DNA of 64,000 nt from Bacillus sp. EAC (GTDB lineage Bacteria; Bacillota; Bacilli; Bacillales; Bacillaceae_G), in contig NZ_NCSY01000002.1 in NCBI RefSeq assembly GCF_002156875.1, positions 575,251 to 639,250 on the forward strand, given 5' to 3'. Shown in pieces: positions 41,778 to 50,058 of the stretch; position 1 is the stretch's first letter; each line of letters starts with the position of its first letter. The notes under the pieces were generated by a model. The model saw only the letters and a list, made by a program, of their open reading frames with translations, had not been told where the DNA came from and searched no databases. Position numbers and translations under genes: made by a program.

Positions 41778-42272
41778 TTGAAATATTTTACTTTACTGTT
41801 ATTATCTCTATTTCTTGTAGCAGGCTGCTCGAAGAACGCAGGAACTGAAAGTAATACAAAATTTAAAACTAGCCCAACATTTGCATTGCCTGTAACATCA
41901 GTGGATGGAACAAAAGGAGAATACATATTAATTGGTCAAAAAGGTAAGGTTGGACTTCAAATTGGATCTGGTCAAAAAGGAAAAGGTAAGGTAGAACCTA
42001 TTTTTGAAGGCAAAAGCAATAAATATATGTGGTATTTTTGGGGTAGTGAGGAAGAGATGCGGGGAGAACTAGAAATTAAAGGCATTCACGAAGATGGTCA
42101 CACTGGTATGGCTTTACATGTTTCAAATGTGTTCAATTTAAATGAGAAAGGTGCCATTGAAACTTATCCGACAATGATGGATTTCTCTAAATCCGGTAAA
42201 TGGAAACTCGATGTTTATATTGGTGATAAGTTGTTAGGAACAGTGGTTGTTGATGTGGAAAAAGCATCTTAA
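41778..42272 (+). CDS. DUF4871-like lipoprotein
   Basis: A 164-residue lipoprotein: signal 'MKYFTLLLLSLFLVAGC' with lipobox LVAGC, Cys17. The mature part has 'SPTFALPVTSVDG', 'MWYFWGSEEE', 'LEIKGIHEDG' and 'KSGKWKLDVYIGDKLLGTVVVDV', the immunoglobulin-like layout of DUF4871 proteins, of unknown function on the outer membrane face. The TTG at 41778 is chosen because GGGGGTG precedes it and it gives a complete lipoprotein signal; the longer frame to 41697 does not. Confidence 0.8.
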   Translation: MKYFTLLLLSLFLVAGCSKNAGTESNTKFKTSPTFALPVTSVDGTKGEYILIGQKGKVGLQIGSGQKGKGKVEPIFEGKSNKYMWYFWGSEEEMRGELEIKGIHEDGHTGMALHVSNVFNLNEKGAIETYPTMMDFSKSGKWKLDVYIGDKLLGTVVVDVEKAS

Positions 42273-42278
42273 TAGATA

Positions 42279-42315
42279 AAAAAATGGATTGGTAATAAAA
42301 CCAGTCCATTTTTTT
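42279..42315. terminator. Bidirectional terminator
   Basis: AAAATGGATTGGT pairs with ACCAGTCCATTTT (one wobble) between A and T runs; separates convergent genes. Confidence 0.85.
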
Positions 42316-42324
42316 GGGTACCTC

Positions 42325-42654
42325 TTATTCTTCAATAACATGCTTCAGTAAAATTCTTTCCTTAAACCCACCACGTTCTTCTTTCTTTTTAACTCTTACT
42401 CTCTCTATTTCTTCTATACTAATCTCTTTTGTTTCAGCTAGAGCATACAGTACTTCTAAAATATCAGCTATTTCTCCGACGACTTCTTCTGGCGTTGCAT
42501 TTAAAAGCTCTTCTACTTCTTCGGTTAATTTTTCGTTTAACTTTTTGATGTAATCTTGTTCTGATAGTATTGTCGTTTCAAATGTACTTCCCGTTTTTGA
42601 AATGATCGTTGGGATTTTATCTCTTACTAATTTATTATAGTATTTAATGGCCAT
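42325..42654 (-). CDS. MazG-like nucleotide pyrophosphohydrolase
   Basis: A 109-residue all-alpha NTP-PPase annotated in relatives as phosphoribosyl-ATP pyrophosphohydrolase-like. 'KYYNKLVRDKIPTIISKTG' is the family start; the metal site is EEVEEL (about 47-52) plus 'EIADILEVLYALAE' (ExxD about 61-64). Such enzymes clean unusual nucleotides from the pool. A close paralogue lies at 48568-48900. AAGGAG precedes the ATG; monocistronic with bidirectional terminator. Confidence 0.85.
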   Translation of the reverse strand: MAIKYYNKLVRDKIPTIISKTGSTFETTILSEQDYIKKLNEKLTEEVEELLNATPEEVVGEIADILEVLYALAETKEISIEEIERVRVKKKEERGGFKERILLKHVIEE

Positions 42655-42709
42655 TTGGAACTCCTTATAGATGGTTTTCTTTAGACTTTCTTATTAAGTA
42701 GTGGCTCAG

Positions 42710-43453
42710 TTATACTTCATATTTTCCATTCCCAGATTTAGAAAGTACAGAATGGGTTGAAACAATTCCATTCTTATTCACTTTAATCCCATGTAAAAAT
42801 CCGCTATAAACCGCTCCGCCGTCAATACAAATTTTCGTGTGGCATGGTGAATTCCAAATATCGAATTTACCTTCCATTTTATGAAGTATTGATGTTGGGG
42901 TATGACCGAAGATAATTGTTTTATTTGTTTTATTCTCTCCATAGTGGAATTCATCTCGAATCCAATAAAACTCGCGCTCAGTAGAATTCTTCCAATCATC
43001 AATAGTAAGATTAACACCCGCATGGACAAAAACAGTATTCTCCCACTCAAAGTAAAGTGGTCTGTTTTCTATAAAATTTAGTTCAGATTCAAACTGCTTT
43101 TTCATTAAACGTGCAATTTCATCTGGTTCTTTATGATTGGTAATATCACTTTCAAAAAACGAATGTATCGTTTCAAGACCACCTTGTCCATAGTAATACA
43201 CTTGCTTTATCTCAGGCTGTTCAAGCCAATCTAATAGCATTCTCTCATGATTTCCAAGTAACACAATCGCTCCGTACTCTTTTTCTAATAACATTGCTTT
43301 TCGAACGACATCGAATGAATTTTTACCACGATCAACTAAATCACCAAGTAAGACCAACTGCTCTGTATCAGGATTCCATTCTTTTAATAACTCTTCAAGT
43401 TCATGAAAACAACCATGAATGTCTCCGATTGCGAATACTGCATCTTTTTGCAT
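42710..43453 (-). CDS. PPP-type metallophosphatase
   Basis: A ~247-residue phosphatase with the PPP-family signature set: 'FAIGDIHGCFHELEELL' (GDIHG), 'LVLLGDLVDRGKNS' (GDLVDRG), 'IVLLGNHERMLL' (GNHE) and late histidines in 'FVHAGVN' and 'IIFGHTPT'. This pattern is shared by bacterial Ser/Thr protein phosphatases and PrpE-like diadenosine tetraphosphatases; which one is not clear. AAAGGA favours ATG 43453 over 43471. Confidence 0.9.
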   Translation of the reverse strand: MQKDAVFAIGDIHGCFHELEELLKEWNPDTEQLVLLGDLVDRGKNSFDVVRKAMLLEKEYGAIVLLGNHERMLLDWLEQPEIKQVYYYGQGGLETIHSFFESDITNHKEPDEIARLMKKQFESELNFIENRPLYFEWENTVFVHAGVNLTIDDWKNSTEREFYWIRDEFHYGENKTNKTIIFGHTPTSILHKMEGKFDIWNSPCHTKICIDGGAVYSGFLHGIKVNKNGIVSTHSVLSKSGNGKYEV

Positions 43454-43541
43454 AATGAAATTCCTTTCCATTGCTCTATAATGTTAGTAAATTTTTAGTA
43501 GATTACTTTAATAATATCGTCAATGTATCAGTTTAGTAAAA

Positions 43542-43577
43542 TAAAAAAGGGACTCATATAAAATGAAGTCCCTTCTC
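43542..43577 (-). terminator. Terminator of the DUF6526 gene
   Basis: AAGGGACT (43547-43554) pairs with AGTCCCTT (43567-43574); TTTTTTATTTT follows on the minus strand. Confidence 0.8.
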
Positions 43578-43582
43578 TCGAA

Positions 43583-44017
43583 TTAAACTCGATATTCATC
43601 TGCTCGCCAATTTTTTATGTTCGCTTTGATATCTTTTGGAGATAATCCTTCCTTAACGGCTTTCTCACCTAAAGAAATGAACTCCTCATCACTTGCAAAA
43701 CGTAAAGCAATTACTTGTCTAATCGATAATTTAGGATCTAATACTTTTCCTGTTAAAGTATAATAACGAAAATTTTCTTCCATTCGAATCACACGATCCT
43801 GTACTTTATTCGCATAAAGACGGGTAAGTAGAAATGAGATAACAAGTAAAAACGAAGCAACAAGAATGAAAAGTGCTAACCAAACATTTCCTGAATTGTT
43901 AATGGCACAGCATAGATTTACAATTGCACCAATGATTGTAATAAGAGCAAGTGGTGCTCCCCAAAAATGGAATAGCGGGTGATAACGGACATGATTTTCT
44001 TTTGTTTGTTGGCTCAT
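43583..44017 (-). CDS. DUF6526 membrane protein
   Basis: A 144-residue protein: N-terminal 'ENHVRYHPLFHFWGAP', two membrane segments (about 20-37 and 45-65) and a soluble C-terminal domain 'KVQDRVIRMEENFRYYTLTG', 'LSIRQVIALRFASDEEF' and 'LSPKDIKANIKNWRADEYRV'. This arrangement fits DUF6526, widespread and uncharacterised. AAAGGAGA precedes the ATG. Monocistronic. Confidence 0.8.
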   Translation of the reverse strand: MSQQTKENHVRYHPLFHFWGAPLALITIIGAIVNLCCAINNSGNVWLALFILVASFLLVISFLLTRLYANKVQDRVIRMEENFRYYTLTGKVLDPKLSIRQVIALRFASDEEFISLGEKAVKEGLSPKDIKANIKNWRADEYRV

Positions 44018-44115
44018 ATTTACCTTCTCCTTTAAGATTACTTATGTACATTCTATACTATATTCTATTACCCATCATATTTTAACTACTTTTTTAAATA
44101 GATTCATATACACTA

Positions 44116-44346
44116 CTATTCATTATTATTTTGTATTATATCTTTACACATTTTCTCAAACAGTTCCGATGGCATTGTAAATTTAGTTGTTTTATCACTT
44201 CGCCAATTTGTAATAAACTCTACTTGATTTCCCTTTTTCACAACTTCCAGCAAGGAATTTTCACCTTTATCTCTAATTGAAACGAAACTGTTTCCGTTTT
44301 TCTTAGTATTGTGTTTGTAGTCGTAAATAAAATTAATATTGCTCAT
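44116..44346 (-). CDS. Unrecognised 76-residue protein
   Basis: A small soluble protein that looks like a short beta sheet with a final helix: 'INFIYDYKHNTKKNGNSFV', 'SLLEVVKKGNQVEFITNW' and 'MPSELFEKMCKDIIQ'. No family recognised. AGAGGTGAT lies before the ATG, so the gene is credible. It follows the lipoprotein gene at 44414 in the same direction, about 65 bases apart. Confidence 0.6.
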   Translation of the reverse strand: MSNINFIYDYKHNTKKNGNSFVSIRDKGENSLLEVVKKGNQVEFITNWRSDKTTKFTMPSELFEKMCKDIIQNNNE

Positions 44347-44413
44347 ACTATCACCTCTTATAGAAAATATTTCTTGAATATTATTTTTGATTAATAGTTA
44401 GAAAGGTGCGCAC

Positions 44414-44809
44414 TTAAGGTATCTCTACATATAATAAGTCCTTAAGTTTATCGAAATTTGCACCATCGAGAGTGCCGTATTTTTGATTATAATGATCAAT
44501 TATGATTGCTTTATCGACTTCTAACCAAACTTTATAATTATTTAATACTTCTGTTTGACCTTGTTTTTCAAGCTTTATCGTATAGCTTGATTCACGATCT
44601 GGTCTTAATTTATATTCCTTGGACCAATTTGTGTCTTTCAGTAACTTTTTTACCTTCTTAACATCATCATCACTCTTAATTTCTTTAGAAGACACAAAAC
44701 TTTGAGAATCATCGAAGACTCTGAAACTTTCTTTATTTTGATTTATTGAACAAGCAGTAACGTTAACAATTAGAAAAAAGACAATTATTCTATTAATCAA
44801 TTTCCTCAT
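44414..44809 (-). CDS. Small lipoprotein
   Basis: A 131-residue lipoprotein: signal 'RIIVFFLIVNVTAC' with lipobox VTAC at ~Cys20, then 'SDDDVKKVKKLLKDTNWSKEY' and a beta-rich end including 'YKVWLEVDKAIIIDHYNQKYGTL' in pieces. The pattern (VxKVxxLLKxxxW) is seen in small Bacillus lipoproteins of the YhfM kind; this is a weak match. Displayed on the outside of the membrane. AAAGGA precedes the ATG. Confidence 0.7.
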   Translation of the reverse strand: MRKLINRIIVFFLIVNVTACSINQNKESFRVFDDSQSFVSSKEIKSDDDVKKVKKLLKDTNWSKEYKLRPDRESSYTIKLEKQGQTEVLNNYKVWLEVDKAIIIDHYNQKYGTLDGANFDKLKDLLYVEIP

Positions 44810-44858
44810 CTTTTAACATCCTTTCTTAATTAAAGAAAAGTATATTCTTCATTTCAAT

Positions 44859-44902
44859 AAAAAAATCTAGTAAACAAAACTAAAGTTTTACTAGATTTTT
44901 TA
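44859..44902 (-). terminator. Terminator of the ABC-2 operon
   Basis: AAAAATCTAGTAAA pairs with TTTACTAGATTTTT; T run on the minus strand. Confidence 0.85.
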
Positions 44903-44909
44903 TTTTAAA

Positions 44910-45866
44910 TTATGCTGTTACATCTCGTTTTGAGAATACAAGTAATGCTAGAGTCAGGAATACAACCAAGTAACCCAATAACACTAGAATTGAGAATGTC
45001 ATCGTCATCCCTGCAACTGGTGGAGTTCCATCGATATATTGCATTAGGTTTGTGTTAGCAAATAGGATATATTTACCCCAATCGAAGAAATTAGTAAGTA
45101 TATTTGTTATCACACTACCAACAGTTAATAATAAAATTGATAAACCAATTGCAATAGTATTGTTTCTGAACACAGTTGATACCATAAATGCCATTGTAGC
45201 AAGCATAAATGTTTCAATAAAACTCATTAAATAGAACTTAGCAGAATAAAGGAATCGACTTTGTTCTTCAACATGTCCATGTACATATGCTAAATGCGAT
45301 ACATTTCCTTCACCCGTACCAAATAACATGAGTCCTAGTAGAATTGAAACAAATAATAACGTAAATAGAAGTAATATACCAAATAAAATGCTAGTTATAT
45401 ATTTTGATAAAATTATTTTCGTTCTAGAAAACGGTCGAATCAGTAATAGCTTAATCGTCCCCCAATTAAACTCACTCGCCACGATATTAGCAGCAATAAT
45501 AATCGTAAATAACCCGACTAGGATAATTAGATTTGAAGCAGTTGTAACAAAAGTCCAAACACTATTCTTTTCAAATGGGTCAATATCATGTTTAATTCGA
45601 TACTCTTTAATGGCTATATCTCTTTTTAAGAATTTTTTAATTGGATCATCTTTCTTACCTATTTCCTTCAACTGCTTTTTAGATCCATTTATATCTTGTT
45701 GCATAGTTTCCTTCCATTTTGGATCAGCAGTTTGAACGTGCTTTCCCTCTTGGTATTTCTCAAATGCCCCAACAGCACCTACTAATAATACAATAAGACC
45801 AATCATAACTAGTGTACCGGGTCTTTTAATAATTTTAATCCATTCATTCTGTATCAGCTTTAACAT
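44910..45866 (-). CDS. ABC-2 type permease
   Basis: A 318-residue permease with six membrane segments: one at ~18-30, then a ~75-residue external loop, then five in the C-terminal part ('NLIILVGLFTIIIAANIVASEF', 'ITSILFGILLLFTLLFVSILLG', 'FIETFMLATMAFMVSTVF' and two more, each in part). 'NWGTIKLLLIRPFSRTKIILSKY' is the coupling-helix region typical of ABC-2 exporters of the BcrB/YxlG kind. Partner of the ATPase 34 bases upstream. Exported substrate unknown; bacitracin-type resistance or lipid export are possibilities. Confidence 0.87.
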   Translation of the reverse strand: MLKLIQNEWIKIIKRPGTLVMIGLIVLLVGAVGAFEKYQEGKHVQTADPKWKETMQQDINGSKKQLKEIGKKDDPIKKFLKRDIAIKEYRIKHDIDPFEKNSVWTFVTTASNLIILVGLFTIIIAANIVASEFNWGTIKLLLIRPFSRTKIILSKYITSILFGILLLFTLLFVSILLGLMLFGTGEGNVSHLAYVHGHVEEQSRFLYSAKFYLMSFIETFMLATMAFMVSTVFRNNTIAIGLSILLLTVGSVITNILTNFFDWGKYILFANTNLMQYIDGTPPVAGMTMTFSILVLLGYLVVFLTLALLVFSKRDVTA

Positions 45867-45900
45867 TATCTTGTTCCTTTCTATTTGAAATTCTTCTCAA

Positions 45901-46797
45901 TTAAACATTTGTCATTTCTAGGAAACGCTCTTCCAATGATTTTGAATTTGCCTTAATTCCATAAATGCTAATGCGATTTTCAACTAGTAACTCGATAATA
46001 CTTGGTACATCTTCTCTAGCTATTTCAATATGTAATTCACCATCTATAACTTGTACTTTATAGTCAGAAAGAACTTTTTCTGCAGCTGCAACTTCTCCAA
46101 CCTCAAACGCATAGGATTGAGCGTCATCTTTATTTAGCTCATTAACCGTTTGAACATCGATTAGCTTACCATGTTGGATTACACCAATACGATCACACAT
46201 CATTTCCATCTCAGATAAAAGGTGACTTGAAACAATAATTGCCATCCCTTTTTTCTTCGTTAATAGTTGTAAGTGATCTCTCATTTCACGGATACCAGCA
46301 GGATCAAGTCCATTCGTTGGTTCATCCAAAATCAGAACCTTTGGATCATGCAATAAACATTGCGCAAGACCAAGTCGCTGTCTCATCCCTAGTGAATACG
46401 TTTTAACCTTTTGACGAATCGCATCCGTTAAACCAACAAGTTCAACTACCTCATCAATTTTTTGCTTCGTAACTTTTTTATCCATTCGAGCATATTGCAA
46501 TAAATTATCATATCCAGAAAGAAACTTGTATAATTCAGGATTTTCTACAATCGCTCCAACATTTTTAACCGCTTCTTCAAAGTTGGACTTAATACTATGG
46601 CCATTAATGACAACGTCACCTTCAGTAATACCCATAAGACCAACCATCATTCTAATCGTCGTTGTCTTACCAGCACCATTTGGCCCTAAAAATCCAAAAA
46701 CTTCGCCTTCATAAATATCAAAACTCAAATCAGACACAATTTTTTTATTCTTAATTACCTTTGATAAACCTTTGATCTGTACAATCGCCTTTTCCAT
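45901..46797 (-). CDS. ABC transporter ATP-binding protein
   Basis: A 298-residue ATPase of the BcrA/YxlF group: Walker A 'GPNGAGKTTTIRM', Q loop 'AIVENPELYKFLSG', signature 'YSLGMRQRLGLAQ', Walker B 'VLILDEPTNGLD', H loop 'IIVSSHLLSEME'. The ~80-residue C-terminal part after the ATPase core is typical of ABC-2 exporters. AAGGAGG lies before the ATG. First gene of the two-gene export operon. Confidence 0.92.
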   Translation of the reverse strand: MEKAIVQIKGLSKVIKNKKIVSDLSFDIYEGEVFGFLGPNGAGKTTTIRMMVGLMGITEGDVVINGHSIKSNFEEAVKNVGAIVENPELYKFLSGYDNLLQYARMDKKVTKQKIDEVVELVGLTDAIRQKVKTYSLGMRQRLGLAQCLLHDPKVLILDEPTNGLDPAGIREMRDHLQLLTKKKGMAIIVSSHLLSEMEMMCDRIGVIQHGKLIDVQTVNELNKDDAQSYAFEVGEVAAAEKVLSDYKVQVIDGELHIEIAREDVPSIIELLVENRISIYGIKANSKSLEERFLEMTNV

Positions 46798-46988
46798 TTC
46801 GTCCTCCTTATTTCCATAATTTACTAATTTCCTAATACTATTTTAACAAATATTAGATAATTACTAAACCGTCTTAAGTATGAGTTTGTTGTTAATTGTT
46901 TGTTAAGTTGTTTAGAAATGTGTTAATAGCAGGAACTATTAAAAAAAATAAAATATTTTAAATGAAAAATAAATTATCAGGGTTGTGG

Positions 46989-47124
46989 TTGATTTCCGCT
47001 CCAGGATGCTCGCTTTCCGTGGGGTGAGCGCTGAGCCTCCTCGGCGTATTCACGCCTGCGGGGTCTCACCTGTCTCACCTGTCTCACATTTCCCACAGGA
47101 GTCTCGCACCTTCTGCTCCAATCA
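46989..47124 (+). repeat. Intact ~136 bp intergenic hairpin repeat, copy C
   Basis: Same order of blocks as 8099-8224 (TTGATTTCCGCT, CAGGATGCTCGCTTTCCGTG, GAGCCTCCTCGGCG, CTCCTGTGGGA on the opposite strand). It differs by a small internal tandem duplication (TCTCACCTG twice plus TCTCACAT at 47064-47089). It fills most of the 440-bp gap 46798-47239. Confidence 0.85.
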
Positions 47125-47239
47125 AACTCTTTATTGACCTGTTTTTTTAACAAAAACTATTAATAAACAAATCATTTAGAAAGAAGCTAAAATTTATGAT
47201 AACGTGTACATAAGATAATCTAAAAGGCGGTGTAAATTG

Positions 47240-47731
47240 ATGAACAACAGTCCAATTGTAAAAGAGTATTCGAATGAGTATCAAGCACAGGTTGTAGATT
47301 TAATTCTTCATATTCAACAACAAGAATACAATATTCAGATTACAAAGGAAGACCAGCCCGATTTGTTTAATATAGAAAATTTTTATCAATCTGGAAACGG
47401 AAACTTTTGGGTGGCTTTATGTGATGATAAAGTAGTTGGCACAATTAGCCTTAAAGACATTGGAAATAATCAAGTTGCATTAAGAAAAATGTTCGTAGCT
47501 CCAGAATATCGAGGTGCGCAATATAAAACAGCAAGTCTTTTATTAAATAATGCCATTAAATATGCAAGCGAAAAGTTAGTTAAGGAAATTTATCTCGGAA
47601 CAACTCCACAATTTTTAGCTGCTCATCGATTTTATGAAAAAAATGGATTTACAAGTGTAGAGATTGAAGATTTACCTGTGAATTTTCCTGTTATGGAAGT
47701 TGATAAGAGGTTTTATAAATATTCAGTGTGA
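47240..47731 (+). CDS. GNAT-family N-acetyltransferase
   Basis: A 163-residue acetyltransferase: 'QVVDLILHIQQQEYNIQIT' near the start, 'GNFWVALCDDKVVGTISLKDIGNNQVALRKMFVAPEYRG' (in pieces; the acetyl-CoA loop is EYRGAQYKTAS, less regular than QxxGxG/A) and 'GTTPQFLAAHRFYEKNGFTSVE', the standard C-terminal helix. Substrate not known. ATG 47240 is used; TTG 47237 precedes it. Own terminator. Confidence 0.88.
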   Translation: MNNSPIVKEYSNEYQAQVVDLILHIQQQEYNIQITKEDQPDLFNIENFYQSGNGNFWVALCDDKVVGTISLKDIGNNQVALRKMFVAPEYRGAQYKTASLLLNNAIKYASEKLVKEIYLGTTPQFLAAHRFYEKNGFTSVEIEDLPVNFPVMEVDKRFYKYSV

Positions 47732-47734
47732 TAA

Positions 47735-47768
47735 AAAAGTCGATTCCTTTATGGGATCGACTTTTCTT
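47735..47768 (+). terminator. Terminator of the GNAT gene
   Basis: AAAAGTCGATTCC pairs with GGGATCGACTTTT (one mismatch), followed by CTTTAT. Confidence 0.8.
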
Positions 47769-47878
47769 TATAAAATGCTAATATTTTGTGTTTATTGAAG
47801 ATAAAACTTTAACGGATAGTTTTTTTCATCAATGGGTATTATGAAAGAGATATTAAATGGTGAAAAGGAGATTGGAAA

Positions 47879-48013
47879 ATGAATAATGAGAATAAACAAT
47901 TAAGTAATGATGATTTTCAGATTGCAAATTTGACTGATCAAGCGAAAAGTAAAATTGAGAATTTAGAGGAAGAATTGAGAGTTACATTGGTTGCTTATGA
48001 TTGTGAGAAATAG
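47879..48013 (+). CDS. 44-residue acidic coiled-coil-like small protein
   Basis: ATG 47879 has AAAGGAGA at a normal distance and the gene is followed 15 bases later by a very strong terminator, so expression signals are complete. The product is charged and helical ('LTDQAKSKIENLEEELRVTLVAYD') with one Cys near the end. No known family; the heptad-like Leu/Ile spacing suggests a short coiled coil or protein-protein contact. Confidence 0.6.
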   Translation: MNNENKQLSNDDFQIANLTDQAKSKIENLEEELRVTLVAYDCEK

Positions 48014-48028
48014 TATTTACTAAACCTT

Positions 48029-48070
48029 GAAAAGACTTCAAGTAATATTAGTTACTTGAAGTCTTTTTTT
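48029..48070. terminator. Bidirectional terminator, 15-bp stem
   Basis: AAAGACTTCAAGTAA pairs with TTACTTGAAGTCTTT, then TTTT; left boundary of the defence region. Confidence 0.9.
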
Positions 48071-48107
48071 ACTCTTTACCACTTTTGAAAATCCTTTAAT
48101 TATTATT

Positions 48108-48548
48108 CTATATACAACTTTTGTCAGATTCTCTACAAATGATCCTCTTTCCACTAGTAATTTCATCAAATGTATAATATGTATGTCCCTGTAGGGTTTC
48201 CTTTGGTGAAGGTAGATGATCTAATTCTTTTTCAACCTTTAAAACATAAAATTTAAATTCTTCTTTTTTTTCAAAACCAAATTTATTTCTTCTTTCATAG
48301 ATATATCCTAGTAAGCGATTTTTGACTTCACTTTCTAGGAAATCAACTTTTTTCTCTATATCGGGGTCGCCATGCTTTAAAACAAATTCTTGTTGCACCC
48401 TATATAATGCTTCCATAAAACCACCGTTTCTCCTGAATGTCATATATTTCGATTCTTTATAACTTCTTGGATGTGGATGTGCATGAATCAAATACTTCTT
48501 TATTAATGCTTGCGTCCCACCAGCAGGAATAGATATTACATCTTTCAT
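48108..48548 (-). CDS. Unrecognised 146-residue protein paired with a MazG-like gene
   Basis: A basic soluble protein of no family I know. The start 'ISIPAGGTQALIKKYLIHAHPHPRS' has a His/Pro cluster; 'KYMTFRRNGGFMEALYRVQQEF' and 'EVKNRLLGYIYERRNKFGF' are helical; the end 'YYTFDEITSGKRIICRESDKSC' has two cysteines. It follows the MazG-like gene by 19 bases in the same direction and has GGGAGGTG before the ATG, so the two are one operon. A role linked to nucleotide metabolism or defence is inference from position only. Confidence 0.6.
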   Translation of the reverse strand: MKDVISIPAGGTQALIKKYLIHAHPHPRSYKESKYMTFRRNGGFMEALYRVQQEFVLKHGDPDIEKKVDFLESEVKNRLLGYIYERRNKFGFEKKEEFKFYVLKVEKELDHLPSPKETLQGHTYYTFDEITSGKRIICRESDKSCI

Positions 48549-48567
48549 GTTAACACCTCCCGAAAAT

Positions 48568-48900
48568 TCAATTTTTCTCTACAACATGCTTCAATAAAAT
48601 TCTATCTTTAAATCCACCACGATCTTGCTTCTTTTGAAGTCTTACTCTTTCGATTTCCTCAACGCTAATCCCTTTTGTATCAGCTAGTGCATAAAGTACT
48701 TCAAGAATATCTGCTATTTCCCCCACTGTTTCATCTAGTGTTGCATTATAAAACTCTTCAAGTTCTTCTTTCAGTTTTTCATTTAGTTTTTCGATATACT
48801 CGCTTTCACTTAGTACTTTAGTCTCGAATTTGCTACCAGTTTTCGTGATTACCGCTGGAATTTTATCTCTTACAAGTTTGTTATAGTATTTTATAGTCAT
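48568..48900 (-). CDS. MazG-like nucleotide pyrophosphohydrolase, paralogue
   Basis: A 110-residue enzyme very like the one at 42325: 'KYYNKLVRDKIPAVITKTG', metal-binding EELEEF and 'EIADILEVLYALAD', and the same C-terminal 'RGGFKDRILLKHV'. It shares an operon with the unrecognised 48108 gene and is divergent from the HNH-helicase operon 88 bases away. Two such paralogues within 6 kb suggest duplication. AAAGGGGA precedes the ATG. Confidence 0.85.
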   Translation of the reverse strand: MTIKYYNKLVRDKIPAVITKTGSKFETKVLSESEYIEKLNEKLKEELEEFYNATLDETVGEIADILEVLYALADTKGISVEEIERVRLQKKQDRGGFKDRILLKHVVEKN

Positions 48901-48988
48901 TTAGTACTCCCCTTTACCAAAAAATTAGTATAATAAATATACTTATAGTTTAAATTACAATCTTTTGAATAGTAAAGGGGATTATTTT

Positions 48989-50026
48989 TTGAATATTTTC
49001 ACAGAAGAATATCCATCACTAGAATCATACTTTAGATCTGTCATACTCTTTGGCAAAAATTCAGCCAGCTATAAATTTGCATTAGCTAAATCACTTATCG
49101 ATTTATCAGAAAGCCATAATAAAGATACTTTTATTCCATTAGATGATCTATCAATCCCTTTTTCGAAGTATATTTGCGAGCATTTAAAGATAAATGATAA
49201 ACAAACAACTTCTTCATCAAGTAGATTTTTAAATGTTTGTAGAGATTTTAATAATGGTACTATTTCTCAAGATGATTTAATTCTATCTACTAAAAAATTA
49301 GGATTTGAAAATGTATTGGATGCATTTCATAATTTGAACCAACAAAATATCCCAGTTTCTTTTTTTGAGGTTAAAAAAGATGGGAGAAATAAAGGAATAA
49401 CTTTAACTGATGATATTTTTTATTTAAATCAATCTACACAACATCAAAATTTCATTCACGAAGTCGAGGCAAGATGGAGATTAGTAGAAACAGCTTGGTC
49501 TTTAAATATTAGTCCATCATTATTAAATGTTTATTTTGATGATGATTCTAAAATGTTTTTTATCAATGAAGATAACAATCTCAAAAGAATAGATGTTACC
49601 TCTTCAAGAGATGCCTTAAACGGCTATCAAAAAGGTAAATGCTTCTACTGTTTTAATGATATTTCAGTTGAAATGGGGTCTGAAGCTTTAGCAGACGTTG
49701 ATCACTTTCTACCATTTATATTGCAAAGGGAGTTATCTAACAATTTAAATGGAGTTTGGAACTTAGTACTGTCATGTAAAGAATGTAATCGGGGGAAAGA
49801 AGGGAAATTTGCAAAAATACCAGATTTTCGATATCTTGAGCGATTGCATAAAAGAAATGAGTTTTTTATTGAAAGTCACCATCCGTTAAATGAAACTTTG
49901 AAAAATCAAACAGGAAAAACTTTAGCAGCAAGAATTTCGTTTTTAAATAAAACTTATAATGATTGCCTAAGTTTATCAGGCAATATTAAATGGCAACCTT
50001 TATATGAACATGAACCAGCGTTTTAA
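48989..50026 (+). CDS. HNH endonuclease-domain protein in operon with a helicase
   Basis: A 345-residue protein. The C-terminal half carries an HNH nuclease: zinc Cys pair 'KGKCFYCFND' (218/221), the catalytic 'ADVDHFLPF' (Asp-His 238-239), Asn in 'GVWNLVLSC' (258) and the second zinc pair with Asn in 'CKECNRGK' (263-267). The N-terminal ~200 residues are helical and unrecognised, with 'FIHEVEARWRLVETAW' reminiscent of a linker seen in similar HNH proteins. AAAGGGG nine bases before TTG 48989 fixes the start; TTG 48965 is inside the frame but lacks a site. The helicase gene starts 32 bases downstream, so they are almost surely co-expressed. Confidence 0.85.
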   Translation: MNIFTEEYPSLESYFRSVILFGKNSASYKFALAKSLIDLSESHNKDTFIPLDDLSIPFSKYICEHLKINDKQTTSSSSRFLNVCRDFNNGTISQDDLILSTKKLGFENVLDAFHNLNQQNIPVSFFEVKKDGRNKGITLTDDIFYLNQSTQHQNFIHEVEARWRLVETAWSLNISPSLLNVYFDDDSKMFFINEDNNLKRIDVTSSRDALNGYQKGKCFYCFNDISVEMGSEALADVDHFLPFILQRELSNNLNGVWNLVLSCKECNRGKEGKFAKIPDFRYLERLHKRNEFFIESHHPLNETLKNQTGKTLAARISFLNKTYNDCLSLSGNIKWQPLYEHEPAF

Positions 50027-50058
50027 AATAAATATATGAATATAAAAAGGATGAGAAA

